The notes: generated from the letters alone by a model not told the origin. 64,000 nucleotides of DNA from Chamaesiphon minutus PCC 6605 (GCF_000317145.1 NC_019697.1:5344886-5408885), one strand, 5' to 3'; shown: positions 9,905-19,253, numbered from the stretch's first letter. Numbers and translations: made by a program.

Positions 9905-9920
9905 AAACCTTACTCCAGCA

Positions 9921-9948
9921 CCTAAAGCCTAAAGCCTAAAGCCTAAAG
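9921..9948. repeat. 7-bp tandem array (CCTAAAG)
   Basis: Four exact copies of CCTAAAG lie 16 bp after the octamer array, in the ycf48-psbE spacer. The same heptamer occurs at 60687-60707, and its complement makes up much of the array at 55998-56099. Confidence 0.85.
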
Positions 9949-9982
9949 CCTATTCACTATCTACTATCCACTGCTCCCTCTC

Positions 9983-10981
9983 CTAAGCCGCTTCCCCTTG
10001 ATATTTCAGTATTATGCCCCTTTGACCGATGATAAAACCGCGATCGGGACTAAAGAACAAAATCTTGTAGAGATTGGATGGAACCTGTTCTACATTCGAG
10101 TCTTTGAGCCAAGTTTTACCACTATCGGTACTGACGAGCAAATCGCCACTCCCACCAGAAACCCAGACTTCTCCTGGCGTCCGATAGGCCAGATCTAGCA
10201 AACCGATATTGGTCTTCTGTGCGGGAAACACTTCCTCTTCCCACTTGTCGGTCGCGCCAGGGCTGCTAAATTGCAGTTGTCCGCCTCTGGCGAGCATCCA
10301 TAACCGATCGTCATCGGCAAATCCCATATTCGAGACTCGGCGCGAACTATTGCGGTTGTGCGGCTCCCAAGATTCTTGACCTGGTGCCCAAGTAGAATAA
10401 AAATTACCTTTGGCAGAGACAGCTACGTATTTGCCTTCAGGCGATCTATTAATCGTCCGAAAGACACCCACAGCACCACTAACTAGCGATTTCCAGTTTT
10501 TACCTGCATCTTGAGTCGCATAAATCGCCCCAATATCGGTAGTCATTTCCGCCGAGTTTTCTCCTATTGCCTTAATAGTTGCCGGAATTCCTGGCAATTT
10601 AGAACTGAGGGCAATCCGTTCCCAAGATTTGCCAGCGTCCTTGGTATGGAGCAAAATTGCGGGTTCGCCAACGATCCAACCTTCGTCACCAGCAAAACTA
10701 ATTGAAGTAAAGCGATACTTACTGCTATCTAATTCTAGCTTGCGATTTTCCCAAGTTTTACCACCGTCATTGGTTTCCAAGATCGCTGCATCGCTACCGA
10801 CTACCCAACCGTGTTGGGGATTGCTAGTAAAGGTCAAATCTTGAATATTGGACTCAGTGGGGAGCTGAATTGGTTTCCAAGGACTATCGGTTAATGGCTG
10901 AATGTGGCTGCAACTGACGCACAAGATGCCGATTGCCAGCAGTGTAGCAGCTTGTCTGAGAATTTTTTTAAGCAAGTTCAT
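9983..10981 (-). CDS. ycf48: Photosystem II assembly factor Ycf48 (HCF136 homologue)
   Basis: A 332-residue protein with a lipoprotein-type signal (LLAIGILCVSCSH, lipobox Cys near residue 24) followed by a seven-bladed propeller. Repeated blades show W-V-G and T-x-D-x-G-K-x-W motifs (HGWVVGSD, ETNDGGKTWE, HTKDAGKSWE, STDSGKTWL). In cyanobacteria Ycf48 is a lumenal factor that binds the D1 precursor early in photosystem II assembly. Its position, between the rubredoxin gene (22 bp upstream) and psbEFLJ, is the conserved cyanobacterial order. Confidence 0.95.
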   Translation of the reverse strand: MNLLKKILRQAATLLAIGILCVSCSHIQPLTDSPWKPIQLPTESNIQDLTFTSNPQHGWVVGSDAAILETNDGGKTWENRKLELDSSKYRFTSISFAGDEGWIVGEPAILLHTKDAGKSWERIALSSKLPGIPATIKAIGENSAEMTTDIGAIYATQDAGKNWKSLVSGAVGVFRTINRSPEGKYVAVSAKGNFYSTWAPGQESWEPHNRNSSRRVSNMGFADDDRLWMLARGGQLQFSSPGATDKWEEEVFPAQKTNIGLLDLAYRTPGEVWVSGGSGDLLVSTDSGKTWLKDSNVEQVPSNLYKILFFSPDRGFIIGQRGIILKYQGEAA

Positions 10982-11003
10982 GTTTTGCGGAGGATAATTA
11001 TGT

Positions 11004-11402
11004 TTAATTCAACGTATATAGGCTGATGAAAATGATAACGCCTAATGCGAGTCCCCCATAAATCAGCAAACTTTTTTGTCCTGGACTCATGGTATTAACC
11101 CCAAATCCATACCGCTGGTTCTCTTTAAATCCGTAAGATGCCGTGGTACCGACATTGGTAAATGCACCTTTTTTGGCACCACAGGTAGGGCATTTCCAGG
11201 TCACGGGTAATACTGTAAATGGCGTACCCGCAATAATTTTGTTTTTGGGATCGCCCTTGTTAGGATCGTATGTATAGCCACAGGCGCGACACTCAAATCG
11301 ATCGTCATCGGTGGTTCCCGGTGCGACTTTAGGACTTGCGTCACCAGTCGGAGATGATTGCTCCTCTGGGCTGCTAGAAATATCTCGTTCGCTATCGTTC
11401 AT
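11004..11402 (-). CDS. rubA: Membrane-anchored rubredoxin (RubA type)
   Basis: A 132-residue protein. After an acidic Ser/Pro-rich N-terminal arm, the rubredoxin fold shows both Cys-x-x-Cys pairs that bind one iron (ECRACGYTYDP and WKCPTCGAKK). The C-terminus is a single membrane helix (SLLIYGGLALGVIIFISLY). This domain order matches cyanobacterial RubA, which is needed for photosystem assembly. It is the first gene before ycf48 and psbEFLJ. Confidence 0.93.
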   Translation of the reverse strand: MNDSERDISSSPEEQSSPTGDASPKVAPGTTDDDRFECRACGYTYDPNKGDPKNKIIAGTPFTVLPVTWKCPTCGAKKGAFTNVGTTASYGFKENQRYGFGVNTMSPGQKSLLIYGGLALGVIIFISLYTLN

Positions 11403-11481
11403 AACAACTTAGTTTTTTAATATGAGGTAATTATTAATATACTGTTACAAATTTTGGCATATTATGACGAAGTTTGATAGA

Positions 11482-11516
11482 GATTGCGGATTGGGGATTG
11501 CGGATTGCGGATTGAG
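11482..11516. repeat. 7-bp tandem array (GATTGCG)
   Basis: Five head-to-tail heptamers: GATTGCG, GATTGGG, GATTGCG, GATTGCG, GATTGAG. The unit differs from the CCTAAAG arrays but the period is the same. It lies in the spacer between the divergent rubA and cax genes. Confidence 0.8.
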
Positions 11517-11652
11517 AATACAATGCTCCCAGTCTGACCATCCATCCATACTTCGGCTTCGTATCTCCTCCGAAGACGCGCGAACAGTGCAAGCCCGTCT
11601 ACCCTGAAGCTTTAGCAACGTCGTTGAGCTTCGTGTCTGCCTCGTGCCGAAG

Positions 11653-11692
11653 CATCCACTCATTTACCCATCCACCCATCGACCCATTCACC
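11653..11692. repeat. 8-bp tandem array just upstream of the cax start
   Basis: Five octamers of the form CATCCACC (CATCCACT, CATTTACC, CATCCACC, CATCGACC, CATTCACC) end 3 bp before the ATG of the antiporter gene. This is the complement orientation of the 9873 array. It occupies the place where a ribosome binding site would be, and I see no clear Shine-Dalgarno sequence. Confidence 0.75.
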
Positions 11693-11695
11693 CCT

Positions 11696-12769
11696 ATGTC
11701 CATCAAAAAAATCATCTCCATCGGATTACTCATTTTTGTGCCAATTTCGATCGCGGCAGAATCTCAGCATTGGGGAGATCTAGTCGTATTTATCACCTCA
11801 GCACTGGCAATAGTGCCCCTAGCCATCTGGTTGAGTACGGCGACAGAAGAAGTAGCAATCGTTACTGGCCCCTCCGTAGGCGGGCTGCTAAATGCCGTAT
11901 TTGGTAATGCGACAGAATTGATTATTGGACTAGTCGCGCTGAAGGCGGGACTGATCGATATTGTCAAAGCCAGTATTACGGGCACGATTATTAGTAATCT
12001 GCTCTTAGCAATGGGTTTGTCGATGTTCTTGGGTGGATTGAAGTTTAAGGAACAGGAATTTAAACCGATCGTGGCACAAGTAAGCGGCTCTTCGATGACG
12101 CTAGCTGTAATTGCTATTTTACTGCCGACGATGGCATTTTATTCAGCCAACCAATCTGAGACATTTGCAGTCGAAGAACTCTCGATCGCGGTCGCAATTA
12201 TTTTAATCGCAGTTTATGCAATGACCTTAGTTTTCTCGCTCAAAACTCATAGCTACTTATACGATGTCAGCTTGGTCGATCTAGAAGTGGAAGCTACCGG
12301 ACACAAGCCAGATTTGCGCTTGTGGTTATCGATTTTAGTTATTTCCACCTTAGCAGTTGCTTACGAATCAGAAATGTTTGTCGGCGTTGTCGAATCAGCA
12401 ACTAAAGGCTTGGGCTTGACACCCTTATTTACAGGTGTAATTCTTTTACCTTTAGTTGGCGGTGCCGCAGAATACGTAACAGCGGTAGGAGTAGCTGTTA
12501 AAAATAATATGGATCTATCTGTTTCAGTCGCGATGGGTTCGAGTTTATTAGTATCTTTATTAATGGCACCCTTGTTAGTATTAGTCGGCTACGCGATCGG
12601 CCAACCGATGGAGTTGAATTTCAATCCCTTTGAAGTTGTCGCAGTTGGAGTTGCAGTAGTCGTTGCTAATTTAATTAGTCTTGACGGTCGATCGAATTGG
12701 CTTGAAGGTATATTGTTGCTCGCAACTTATCTAATCTTAGCGGCGGCGTTCTACTTTTTACCGATTTGA
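11696..12769 (+). CDS. Calcium/proton antiporter (CaCA family, Cax type)
   Basis: A 357-residue, strongly hydrophobic protein with about eleven membrane segments and the two inverted alpha repeats of the CaCA family: GNATELIIGLVALKAG in the first half and GGAAEYVTAVGVAVK in the second, each with the conserved Glu that binds the cation. A short acidic linker between halves is present. It should export Ca2+ in exchange for protons. The frame is open upstream to 11624, but that part is encoded by the octamer array, so I take the ATG at 11696 (MSIKKIISIG). Confidence 0.9.
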   Translation: MSIKKIISIGLLIFVPISIAAESQHWGDLVVFITSALAIVPLAIWLSTATEEVAIVTGPSVGGLLNAVFGNATELIIGLVALKAGLIDIVKASITGTIISNLLLAMGLSMFLGGLKFKEQEFKPIVAQVSGSSMTLAVIAILLPTMAFYSANQSETFAVEELSIAVAIILIAVYAMTLVFSLKTHSYLYDVSLVDLEVEATGHKPDLRLWLSILVISTLAVAYESEMFVGVVESATKGLGLTPLFTGVILLPLVGGAAEYVTAVGVAVKNNMDLSVSVAMGSSLLVSLLMAPLLVLVGYAIGQPMELNFNPFEVVAVGVAVVVANLISLDGRSNWLEGILLLATYLILAAAFYFLPI

Positions 12770-13404
12770 AATCGCATCTATAGCAGTCCTATTTGATTTG
12801 GAAGAAGATAGTAGGGTGTGTTATCGCGACAGCGGAACGCACCGAAGAATAAATCTCATGAATCATTTAGGATTGCTATACTAGAGAATTCTAAGCATTA
12901 AAGCGTATGAATACAGTAAATAAGTAAGCTATTATGCTTATTTGAATTTGACAAAGAGATAAATTTTAGGCAAACCGGATATCTTGAAAGTACTTGACGA
13001 TCGATTATGCTGAATCCACCGTACATCAAGGATTTGCAGGCTGAATTTAATTATTTATTAAACCTGAAAATTGAGAGATATCGATCGATGCCATGTAAGA
13101 AAAATGATTTTCTCGATCGTCAACGTGTGTTAATACACATCAACAATAAGCCATTATACTGACTCCAAATTTAATTGAAGTTGGTAAGATTGTCGTGCAT
13201 TAACATAATACATATGTGCCTTGTTTAGCTTAAAAGCGTCATAGTGTAATTAAAATGCTTACCACTCAACAAAGACCATCGCTAGAGATAAAACTCTGCT
13301 AGCTGACTGGTCGTCGAATGCGTAAATCTGTATTTAAGTTAAATTTTTCATCAAGCTATTTTCTGTTTTACGCATTAACTTCTGGCAGTCAAAAATTTAT
13401 CCAA
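12770..13404. other. Intergenic region with one repeat element and a doubtful small ORF
   Basis: Apart from the inverted-repeat element at 12779-12880, I see only a 51-codon frame at 13007-13162 (plus strand, begins MLNPPYIKDL) with no clear ribosome binding site and no recognisable family. The DNA just before 13405 is AT-rich and probably carries the promoter of the PEP-CTERM gene. Confidence 0.4.
12779..12880. repeat. MITE-like inverted-repeat element
   Basis: Ends at 12779-12798 and 12861-12880 are inverted repeats matching at 17 of 20 positions (TATAGCA-TCCTA...). Inside is a second inverted pair, GGTGTGTT (12815-12822) and AACGCACC (12836-12843). The total of about 102 bp can fold as one hairpin and codes for nothing. 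Such elements are common in cyanobacterial genomes. Confidence 0.55.
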
Positions 13405-14463
13405 ATGAAATTCAAAAGAATCTTAAGTTTAGCTTTAGGATCGGGCATAGTGCTAGGATTCGGAGCGATTGAAGCCCCTAATGCGAGTGCTGCACTACTA
13501 ACTTCCTATCAATTTAATGGCAATGGAAATTGGTCGCTTGATGGTGTAGGCAGTAATATCAATCCGGTAGGGAATATTAGTGCTTTTGTGCCAGTGGGTT
13601 CGAGAATTGAAAAAGCTTTTCTTTATAGTAGTACTAACCTTAACAATAACTCATTTGTCCCAAATGTTAACTTTGATGGAACTACTTACAGTGGTGCAGC
13701 CTGGACTAATCTTGGTAGTACCTCAGCTTCTTCGGGAAGCCTAACAGCTTTTCGCACAGACGTTACTAATCAAGTTGCCGCTAAAGTTGGAACTGGAAGT
13801 CCTCTAGAGTTCATCTTTTCCGTCTTGAGTGAGAATCCCAGTGCCAGCATTGACGGTGAAGCCTTGGCAATTGTTTATAGCAACCCAAATGAGCTAGAAC
13901 GGACGATCGCTTTCCTGGATGGTTTCACTAACCCATTAGGTGACACGACCTCTGTCAATTTAGCCGATCCGCTCACGAGTACTCAACTCTCAAATCCGAA
14001 TTTTGAAGCATTGCTGTCTTTAGGTATCGGTTTTAGTGCAGGAGGAGCGAGCGGTCAATTCTCTAGAGTCGATGTTAACGGCTCGCGATTGACTACTGCG
14101 GCTGGCGGTGCTGATGATGGTGGTTTAATTAATGGGGGATTGATAACAATCGGTGGTCTTGGTGATAGCACTGGTAATCCCCTCAATCCCAATAGTAATA
14201 CCGAGCCTGATGATGAACTTTACTCGATTAAATCGTTTCTAGCTGCTGGCAACACCCAAATTCAGATCGATACGCTCAATCCTTCAAACGACGATAATAT
14301 CTTCTTTGCTGGTATCAACATTACCGCCAGAGCAGGAGTTAACGCACCACCACCAAGCGATCCCACCGCAGTTCCCGAACCTTTTACGATCGTGGGAACG
14401 CTCATCGGTGCTGGCACGGCATTCCGGATGAGAAAAAGATTGAAAGCTACTAACAAATTGTAG
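13405..14463 (+). CDS. PEP-CTERM sorting-domain protein (secreted)
   Basis: A 352-residue exported protein. It begins with a signal peptide (MKFKRILSLALGSGIVLGFG, cut near ASAALL) and ends with a cyanobacterial PEP-CTERM sorting tail: AVPEP, a short hydrophobic helix (FTIVGTLIGAGTAF) and a basic cluster (RMRKRLK). An exosortase would be expected to cut this tail; no exosortase gene is nearby. The body is rich in Asn, Ser, Gly and Thr, with no catalytic motif. The frame is open to 13318, but the signal peptide fits the ATG at 13405. It stands alone between a repeat-rich spacer and tRNA-Thr. Confidence 0.8.
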   Translation: MKFKRILSLALGSGIVLGFGAIEAPNASAALLTSYQFNGNGNWSLDGVGSNINPVGNISAFVPVGSRIEKAFLYSSTNLNNNSFVPNVNFDGTTYSGAAWTNLGSTSASSGSLTAFRTDVTNQVAAKVGTGSPLEFIFSVLSENPSASIDGEALAIVYSNPNELERTIAFLDGFTNPLGDTTSVNLADPLTSTQLSNPNFEALLSLGIGFSAGGASGQFSRVDVNGSRLTTAAGGADDGGLINGGLITIGGLGDSTGNPLNPNSNTEPDDELYSIKSFLAAGNTQIQIDTLNPSNDDNIFFAGINITARAGVNAPPPSDPTAVPEPFTIVGTLIGAGTAFRMRKRLKATNKL

Positions 14464-14687
14464 ATTTAGCCGATCGAATTAGAGCACCAGATCGATTTAT
14501 GGATTTCGGGAACGATTTCTAGAATTAATCTGGTGCTTTGTGCTGTGTGCCAATATTGTGAGCTTGATTCTGCATCGCGCGAGGAGGTTGTTCGATCGTT
14601 ATAATATCAGTATGAGATGCTTGGAAAAAATTGACGCTCGACGACACTAGTGTGTCAAAAGCGACATTTAATGTGAGAATTTGCGTA

Positions 14688-14759
14688 AGCCGATGATGGG
14701 ATTTGAACCCACGACCAATTGATTACGAATCAACTACTCTACCACTGAGCCACATCGGC
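14688..14759 (-). tRNA. tRNA-Thr (anticodon CGT)
   Basis: The complement folds as a complete cloverleaf: acceptor stem GCCGATG/CATCGGC, D arm with GGCTCAGTGGTAGAG, anticodon stem-loop with loop TTCGTAA (anticodon CGT, Thr), and T arm GTGGGTTCAAATCCCAT. CCA is not encoded. It lies between the PEP-CTERM gene and the DUF3493 gene, on the opposite strand to both. Confidence 0.95.
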
Positions 14760-14816
14760 AGGATTGGGCGCGATCGATCTCCCCAAACAATTATTATAAA
14801 TTGACTTGAGAACAAA

Positions 14817-15086
14817 ATGACAGAATTAAAGCCAAAACCAAAGCCCGATTCGATCGATCCAGAACTTTGGCGTCGGCTTCAGGCAGAGGCAAAATCGCCA
14901 TTTAGAGGCTTGCGTCAGTTTGTGTATGTCAGTTGCGCGATTTCTGGTGCTGTCGGTGGGTTAGTGTTCTTCTTCAAGCTACTCGCAGGTAGAGAGTTGG
15001 AAACCACAATCCCCAATCTTGCCATCCAGGTTGGTGTCGTTGCCTTGATGGTATTCCTGTTGCGGATCGATAAAGCCAAAGATTAG
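14817..15086 (+). CDS. DUF3493 / LPA3-like small membrane protein
   Basis: An 89-residue protein: a basic, proline-rich start (TELKPKPKPDSIDPELW), then KSPFRGLRQFVYVSCAISG, and two hydrophobic segments (about 38-56 and 68-82). This is the pattern of the cyanobacterial DUF3493 family, related to chloroplast LOW PSII ACCUMULATION 3. A role in photosystem II assembly is known for the plant protein only. It is monocistronic here, on the strand opposite the tRNA. Confidence 0.7.
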   Translation: MTELKPKPKPDSIDPELWRRLQAEAKSPFRGLRQFVYVSCAISGAVGGLVFFFKLLAGRELETTIPNLAIQVGVVALMVFLLRIDKAKD

Positions 15087-15252
15087 TTTTGTCGTTGGCG
15101 TAGCCTCTTTGCAACGGCAAACGCTCCGCCAATGCGGAGCCGTGCCTTTGGCATTACGGAACGAGAATCGAGTCAGCATCTCGTTTTGTAGTCTATCATT
15201 AGCTAATTTAAATCCACTCGATAAGAGCGAGTTTTAAGAAATGAGAATACTG

Positions 15253-15570
15253 TTATAGTAACTTTTCTACAGCTAGACTAAAGTCTTCATAGGACTTAAC
15301 TCCCACGATCGTTTCAATTTTTTCACCAGATTTAAAAAAGATGACAGCGGGAATGTTTCTAATCCCCAAACTTTTGGCTAAGTCTCGATTTGGTTCGACA
15401 TCTAGCTTAAATATTTGAGCGCGATCTCCATACTCTGCTGCCAATCGATCGATTAATGGTGCCACTAATTTACAGGGGCCACACCAAGTAGCGGTACAGT
15501 CTACTACCAATACATTTGCCGATCCTAACAGAGAATTAAATTCTGCTTCATCTTTAATAAATTCAGCCAT
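15253..15570 (-). CDS. trxA: Thioredoxin
   Basis: A 105-residue single-domain thioredoxin with the active site WCGPCK near residues 31-36, the cis-proline in RNIPAVIFFK, and normal family length. It reduces disulfides in the cytoplasm, probably driven by ferredoxin-thioredoxin reductase or NTR. It is divergent from lpdA. In cyanobacteria several thioredoxin types exist; the type cannot be fixed from sequence by eye. Confidence 0.95.
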   Translation of the reverse strand: MAEFIKDEAEFNSLLGSANVLVVDCTATWCGPCKLVAPLIDRLAAEYGDRAQIFKLDVEPNRDLAKSLGIRNIPAVIFFKSGEKIETIVGVKSYEDFSLAVEKLL

Positions 15571-15975
15571 TTTTGTCTAAAACATCTCCAAATTAAGATC
15601 GTCAGCTTCAATAAGCTTACCACGCTCCTGGGATCGAAAACGAGGGAGACGATCGAGAGATAGATCGTAAATCTTATGTAATTAGAGGCTTAGTTAAGTG
15701 CAAGTTTTGCTAAATGAGAATAAGATATTTTTACTATCTTTTATCATTATGATATTTGTTGGGATGGATGCAATGTGTTTTTTAGCAATTAATGCACTAT
15801 ATCTGCTACCATTTTACATCGTTTCTACTGGAGTCTTCTGGTTGCTAGAATCGATCGGGTCGCTCGGATAACCCAAAAATATCGGTTGGATAGCCGCTTG
15901 GCGGAAATCGATCCTTTACAAGGGCGATCGGTCGGAGGGAAAATAGAGAGTCAGCATCAACGAGGATATAGCAAC

Positions 15976-17409
15976 GTGAGCGAACAATTTGACTACGATT
16001 TGGTAATTATCGGCGCGGGTGTAGGCGGACATGGTGCCGCGCTCCACGCTGTCAGTTGCGGTCTGAAGACAGCGATCGTCGAAGCGGGAGATATGGGTGG
16101 TACCTGTGTCAATCGCGGTTGTATCCCCTCCAAGGCACTCCTCGCCGCTTCGGGTAGAGTCCGCGAAATGCGGAATGCGCACCATCTTAAGGCGATGGGG
16201 ATTCAGGTAGATAATGTCAATTTCGATCGCGAAGGCATTGCCGCTCATGCGAGCAATCTTGTCTCGAAGCTGCGCGGCGACTTGACAAATAGTTTGACAC
16301 GTTTGAATGTCGAAGTGATTCGCGGCTGGGGTAAAGTGGTTGCCAGTCAAAAAATCAGCGTGACGACACCTGAAGGTGAGAAATTTATTACTGCCAAAGA
16401 TGTGATGATTTCTTCCGGTTCGATTCCCTTTGTCCCTCCTGGAATTGAAGTCGATGGTAAAACGGTATTTACTAGTGACGATGCGATTAAATTAGAAACC
16501 TTGCCCCAATGGATCGCGATTATCGGTAGCGGCTACATCGGGTTGGAATTTTCTGATGTCTATACCGCATTGGGTTCGGAAGTGACGATGATTGAATTCT
16601 TCGACCAATTGATGCCGGGATTCGATACCGATATTGCCAAACTAGCCAAACGGATTTTAATCGATCCGCGCGATATCGACGCTCGCCCCAGCCTGCTCGC
16701 CAAACGGGTCATCCCTGGTTCGCCAGTCGTCATCGAACTCGCCGACGCGAAAACTAAAGAAGTCGTCGAAATCTTAGAGGTCGATGCCTGCCTCGTCGCG
16801 ACGGGTCGGATTCCCGATACCAAAAACCTTAATTTAGAAGCTGTTGGGGTCGCCCTCGACCGCCGAGGCTTCATTCCGGTGAACGATCGGCTAGAGGTCT
16901 TAATCGACGACAAACCCGTTCCCCACCTATGGGCGATCGGCGATGCGACGGGTAAAATGATGTTGGCTCACGCCGCCTCCGCTCAAGGGATTATCGCTGT
17001 CGAAAATATCTGCGGTCGATCGAAAGAAGTCGATTATCAAAGTATCCCCGCTGCTGCATTTACCCATCCCGAAATTAGCTTTGTGGGGATGACGGAAGCC
17101 CAAGCCAAGGAAGCGGCTACTGCTGGCGGATTTGAGATCGCAGCGGTAAGAAGTTATTTTAAAGGTAACTCTAAAGCGATCGCTGAAGGTGAAGCCGACG
17201 GCATGGCGAAGGTGATTTATCGTAAGGATACTGGCGAAGTATTGGGTACCCACATTATCGGGTTGCACGCGGCGGATCTGATTCATGAAGCGTCTAATGC
17301 GATCGCGCAACGCAATTCGATCCATAATCTAGCCACCTACGTTCACGCTCATCCTACTCTGTCTGAGGTATTGGATGAAGCTTACAAACGTGCTGCTGGG
17401 GTTCACTAA
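15976..17409 (+). CDS. lpdA: Dihydrolipoamide dehydrogenase (E3)
   Basis: A 477-residue FAD-disulfide oxidoreductase. From the N-terminus: FAD-binding [13 protein letters not shown], redox-active pair in [16 protein letters not shown]-binding GSGYIGLEF, second FAD motif [10 protein letters not shown], and the C-terminal active-site His-Glu in [13 protein letters not shown]. It regenerates oxidised lipoyl groups for the pyruvate dehydrogenase and glycine cleavage complexes. I choose the GTG at 15976 ([13 protein letters not shown]), which has GAGG about 10 bp upstream; the in-frame ATG at 15886 would add 30 residues unlike the family. Confidence 0.95.
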   Translation: MSEQFDYDLVIIGAGVGGHGAALHAVSCGLKTAIVEAGDMGGTCVNRGCIPSKALLAASGRVREMRNAHHLKAMGIQVDNVNFDREGIAAHASNLVSKLRGDLTNSLTRLNVEVIRGWGKVVASQKISVTTPEGEKFITAKDVMISSGSIPFVPPGIEVDGKTVFTSDDAIKLETLPQWIAIIGSGYIGLEFSDVYTALGSEVTMIEFFDQLMPGFDTDIAKLAKRILIDPRDIDARPSLLAKRVIPGSPVVIELADAKTKEVVEILEVDACLVATGRIPDTKNLNLEAVGVALDRRGFIPVNDRLEVLIDDKPVPHLWAIGDATGKMMLAHAASAQGIIAVENICGRSKEVDYQSIPAAAFTHPEISFVGMTEAQAKEAATAGGFEIAAVRSYFKGNSKAIAEGEADGMAKVIYRKDTGEVLGTHIIGLHAADLIHEASNAIAQRNSIHNLATYVHAHPTLSEVLDEAYKRAAGVH

Positions 17410-17696
17410 TTGCTGGCTGGCTACGTTCGGCAACCGCCCTCGAATAAATTCGGGGCTAAGAGCATAAGTCCACTTCAGTGGACTGTTAGATTTATTTAGT
17501 TCATTTCAATGGACTTTTGCACGTTAGCCCGTTGGCGTAGCCTATCCGAAGGATACAATTCCATTTCAGGGCGGTTTATGAACGAAGCAAGTCGATTTAC
17601 ATTGAATAATCTCTTATTTATCACGTCGGGGGTGTCTTTTGCAGGCACCCTGAATTTTTGGGTATTTTAAGATGATGGAATATGGGAGGATCGATC

Positions 17697-18641
17697 GTGA
17701 CCGAAGAGGAATTAGAGAAAATAATCGAGCAGGTGAGGGTAGATTGAGTCTCTGAACTAGATTTGAGCTATAAACAACTCACTCGACTACCCGATAGCAT
17801 TGGAAATATTTATACTCTTACAAGCTTAAACATAACTGGGAATAAACTCACTCAATTACCGGATAGTATCGGCAAACTGACTAAATTAGATACACTAAAT
17901 GTCACGGATAATTGGCTTAGTAGTATACCAGAAAATATCGGTAATCTCACCCGCTTGATTAGACTATCTTTTGAAGATAATCATCTCATGTATTTACCGG
18001 AGAGTATTGACAGTCTTACTAACCTAGCTTATCTATATTTAGGGACTAACTCTCTTACATATCTACCAGAGAGTATTGGCAATCTTAAAAATTTAATATG
18101 GTTACACTTAGGCTGTAACTCTCTCAATCGCATACCAGATAGTTTTGGTAATTTTTACAACCTTGTTGACTTAGGTCTATAGGAAAACAATCTTAGTAGT
18201 TTACCAAAGAGTGTTGTCAATCTTTCCAATCTAGGCTCAATCAGCTTAGATTTGAATCTAATTTTTAATGTGGTAGTTGTACAAGCACTACCAAAACTTA
18301 AAGAAGTCAGCTTTTTATATCTAGATCTCCCCAATAGATATTGGACTAATTCGAGTGAACGGTATCCCAAATGGTTGTTAGATGAAGAAAATGCTGAAAT
18401 CAGACGAGTATTAATTCAACAAATTGGTTACGATCGAATCTGTCAGGAACTAGACGCGATCGATCTTGACACTTGGCGAGAATATAACTTGCTCAAAATC
18501 GATGCCTATATTGAGGATGAGCCGATGGTATTGCTCAAGATGACTTGTCCCTCGACGGGACATATTCATATCCTGCGCGTACCGCCAGAAATGACTAATG
18601 CCGAAGCCGCAATTACTTGGGTAAATCATGGCATCCATTAG
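17697..18641 (+). pseudogene. Leucine-rich-repeat protein gene with two in-frame stops
   Basis: One frame runs from GTG 17697 (VTEEELEKIIEQ, with GGAGG upstream) to 18641 but is cut by TGA at 17745-17747 and TAG at 18180-18182. Reading through both gives a continuous protein: about eight 23-residue leucine-rich repeats of LPDSIGNLTNL type, then a C-terminal region (IRRVLIQQIGYDRICQEL...) like that of cyanobacterial LRR proteins. The natural end has been replaced: the last residues WVNHGIH run into a stop, and a matching piece that completes the tail lies 650 bp downstream, after the toxin-antitoxin genes. Most likely a decayed gene; the conserved frame suggests the stops are recent. Confidence 0.7.
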
Positions 18642-18871
18642 AAGAGTGGTACCAAACTATCAAGCAAGCAGAATGGCGTAGCTTAGATAATGTGCGACAA
18701 ATCTACCGTAGTGCCGATGCAGTGGGGAATTTTACAGTATTTAATATCAAAGGTAATAATTATCGTCTAATTGTAGGAATCGATTATGAAGACATGACAA
18801 TTTACTATAAATACTTGTTGACTCATACCGAATATGATCAGGAGAAGTGGAAAAATGACCCTTACTTTTGA
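18617..18871 (+). CDS. HigB-like toxin, N-terminally truncated
   Basis: An 84-residue product, read from TTG 18617, that matches the HigB mRNA interferase family over its body: LEEWYQTIKQAEWRSLDNVR, YRSADAV, then FNIKGNNYRLIVGIDYE and the THTEYDQ segment near the end. The usual first 12-20 residues (a start like MRVIxxxxLxxFW) are missing, because the DNA upstream is the end of the LRR gene. It is unclear whether it is translated or active. It overlaps the antitoxin gene by 17 bp, the usual HigBA order. Confidence 0.65.
   Translation: MGKSWHPLEEWYQTIKQAEWRSLDNVRQIYRSADAVGNFTVFNIKGNNYRLIVGIDYEDMTIYYKYLLTHTEYDQEKWKNDPYF
18619..18639. repeat. Left copy of a ~20-bp repeat flanking the toxin-antitoxin pair
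   Basis: GGGTAAATCATGGCATCCAT at 18619-18638 recurs at 19292-19311 with one mismatch. In the left copy it codes for WVNHGIH of the LRR protein. Confidence 0.85.
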
Positions 18872-19253
18872 CGATAGAACTTACAACAATCTGCTGGCAG
18901 AGATTAGCCCTAAAGTTATCGAAACAGAAGCAGAATACGATCGAGCGTTGGCAATTGCCGAACGGCTGACATTTACCAAGAATAAAACACCAGAAGAGAG
19001 AGCTGTTTATCGCTTATTAGTAGTACTAATCGAAGCGTATGAAAGCGAACATTATGCCTTGCCTGTAGCGAAGCCTCATGAAATACTTCAGCATATTATG
19101 GAAGCTAGCGGTACTTGCCAATCGGATTTAGTGAAGATTGTGGGTTCGAGTAGTGTCGTATCGGAGATCGTTAATGGCAAGCTAGCTATTAGCAAAGCCC
19201 AAGCGAAAATTTTAGGAGATTTATTTAAGGTATCTCCTAGTTTATTTATTTAA
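18855..19253 (+). CDS. HigA-like antitoxin with XRE helix-turn-helix
   Basis: A 132-residue protein. The N-terminal half is charged and helical (SPKVIETEAEYDRALAIAERL), and the C-terminal half is an XRE-type helix-turn-helix (residues about 75-130: HEILQHIMEAS, QSDLVKIVGSSSVVSEIVNG, KAQAKILGDLFKVSPSLFI). This is the layout of HigA antitoxins that follow HigB toxins. I choose the ATG at 18855, 17 bp inside the toxin gene, over the upstream alternative at 18834. It should neutralise the toxin and repress the pair. Confidence 0.8.
   Translation: MTLTFDDRTYNNLLAEISPKVIETEAEYDRALAIAERLTFTKNKTPEERAVYRLLVVLIEAYESEHYALPVAKPHEILQHIMEASGTCQSDLVKIVGSSSVVSEIVNGKLAISKAQAKILGDLFKVSPSLFI

Noticed and set aside
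13007-13162. 51-codon plus-strand frame beginning MLNPPYIKDL
   Set aside because: No ribosome binding site, no family, AT-rich intergenic DNA; kept only as a remark.
14483-14537. Inverted repeat AGCACCAGAT/ATCTGGTGCT after the PEP-CTERM gene as a terminator
   Set aside because: The loop is about 35 nt and there is no clear T-run, so a terminator is possible but not convincing.
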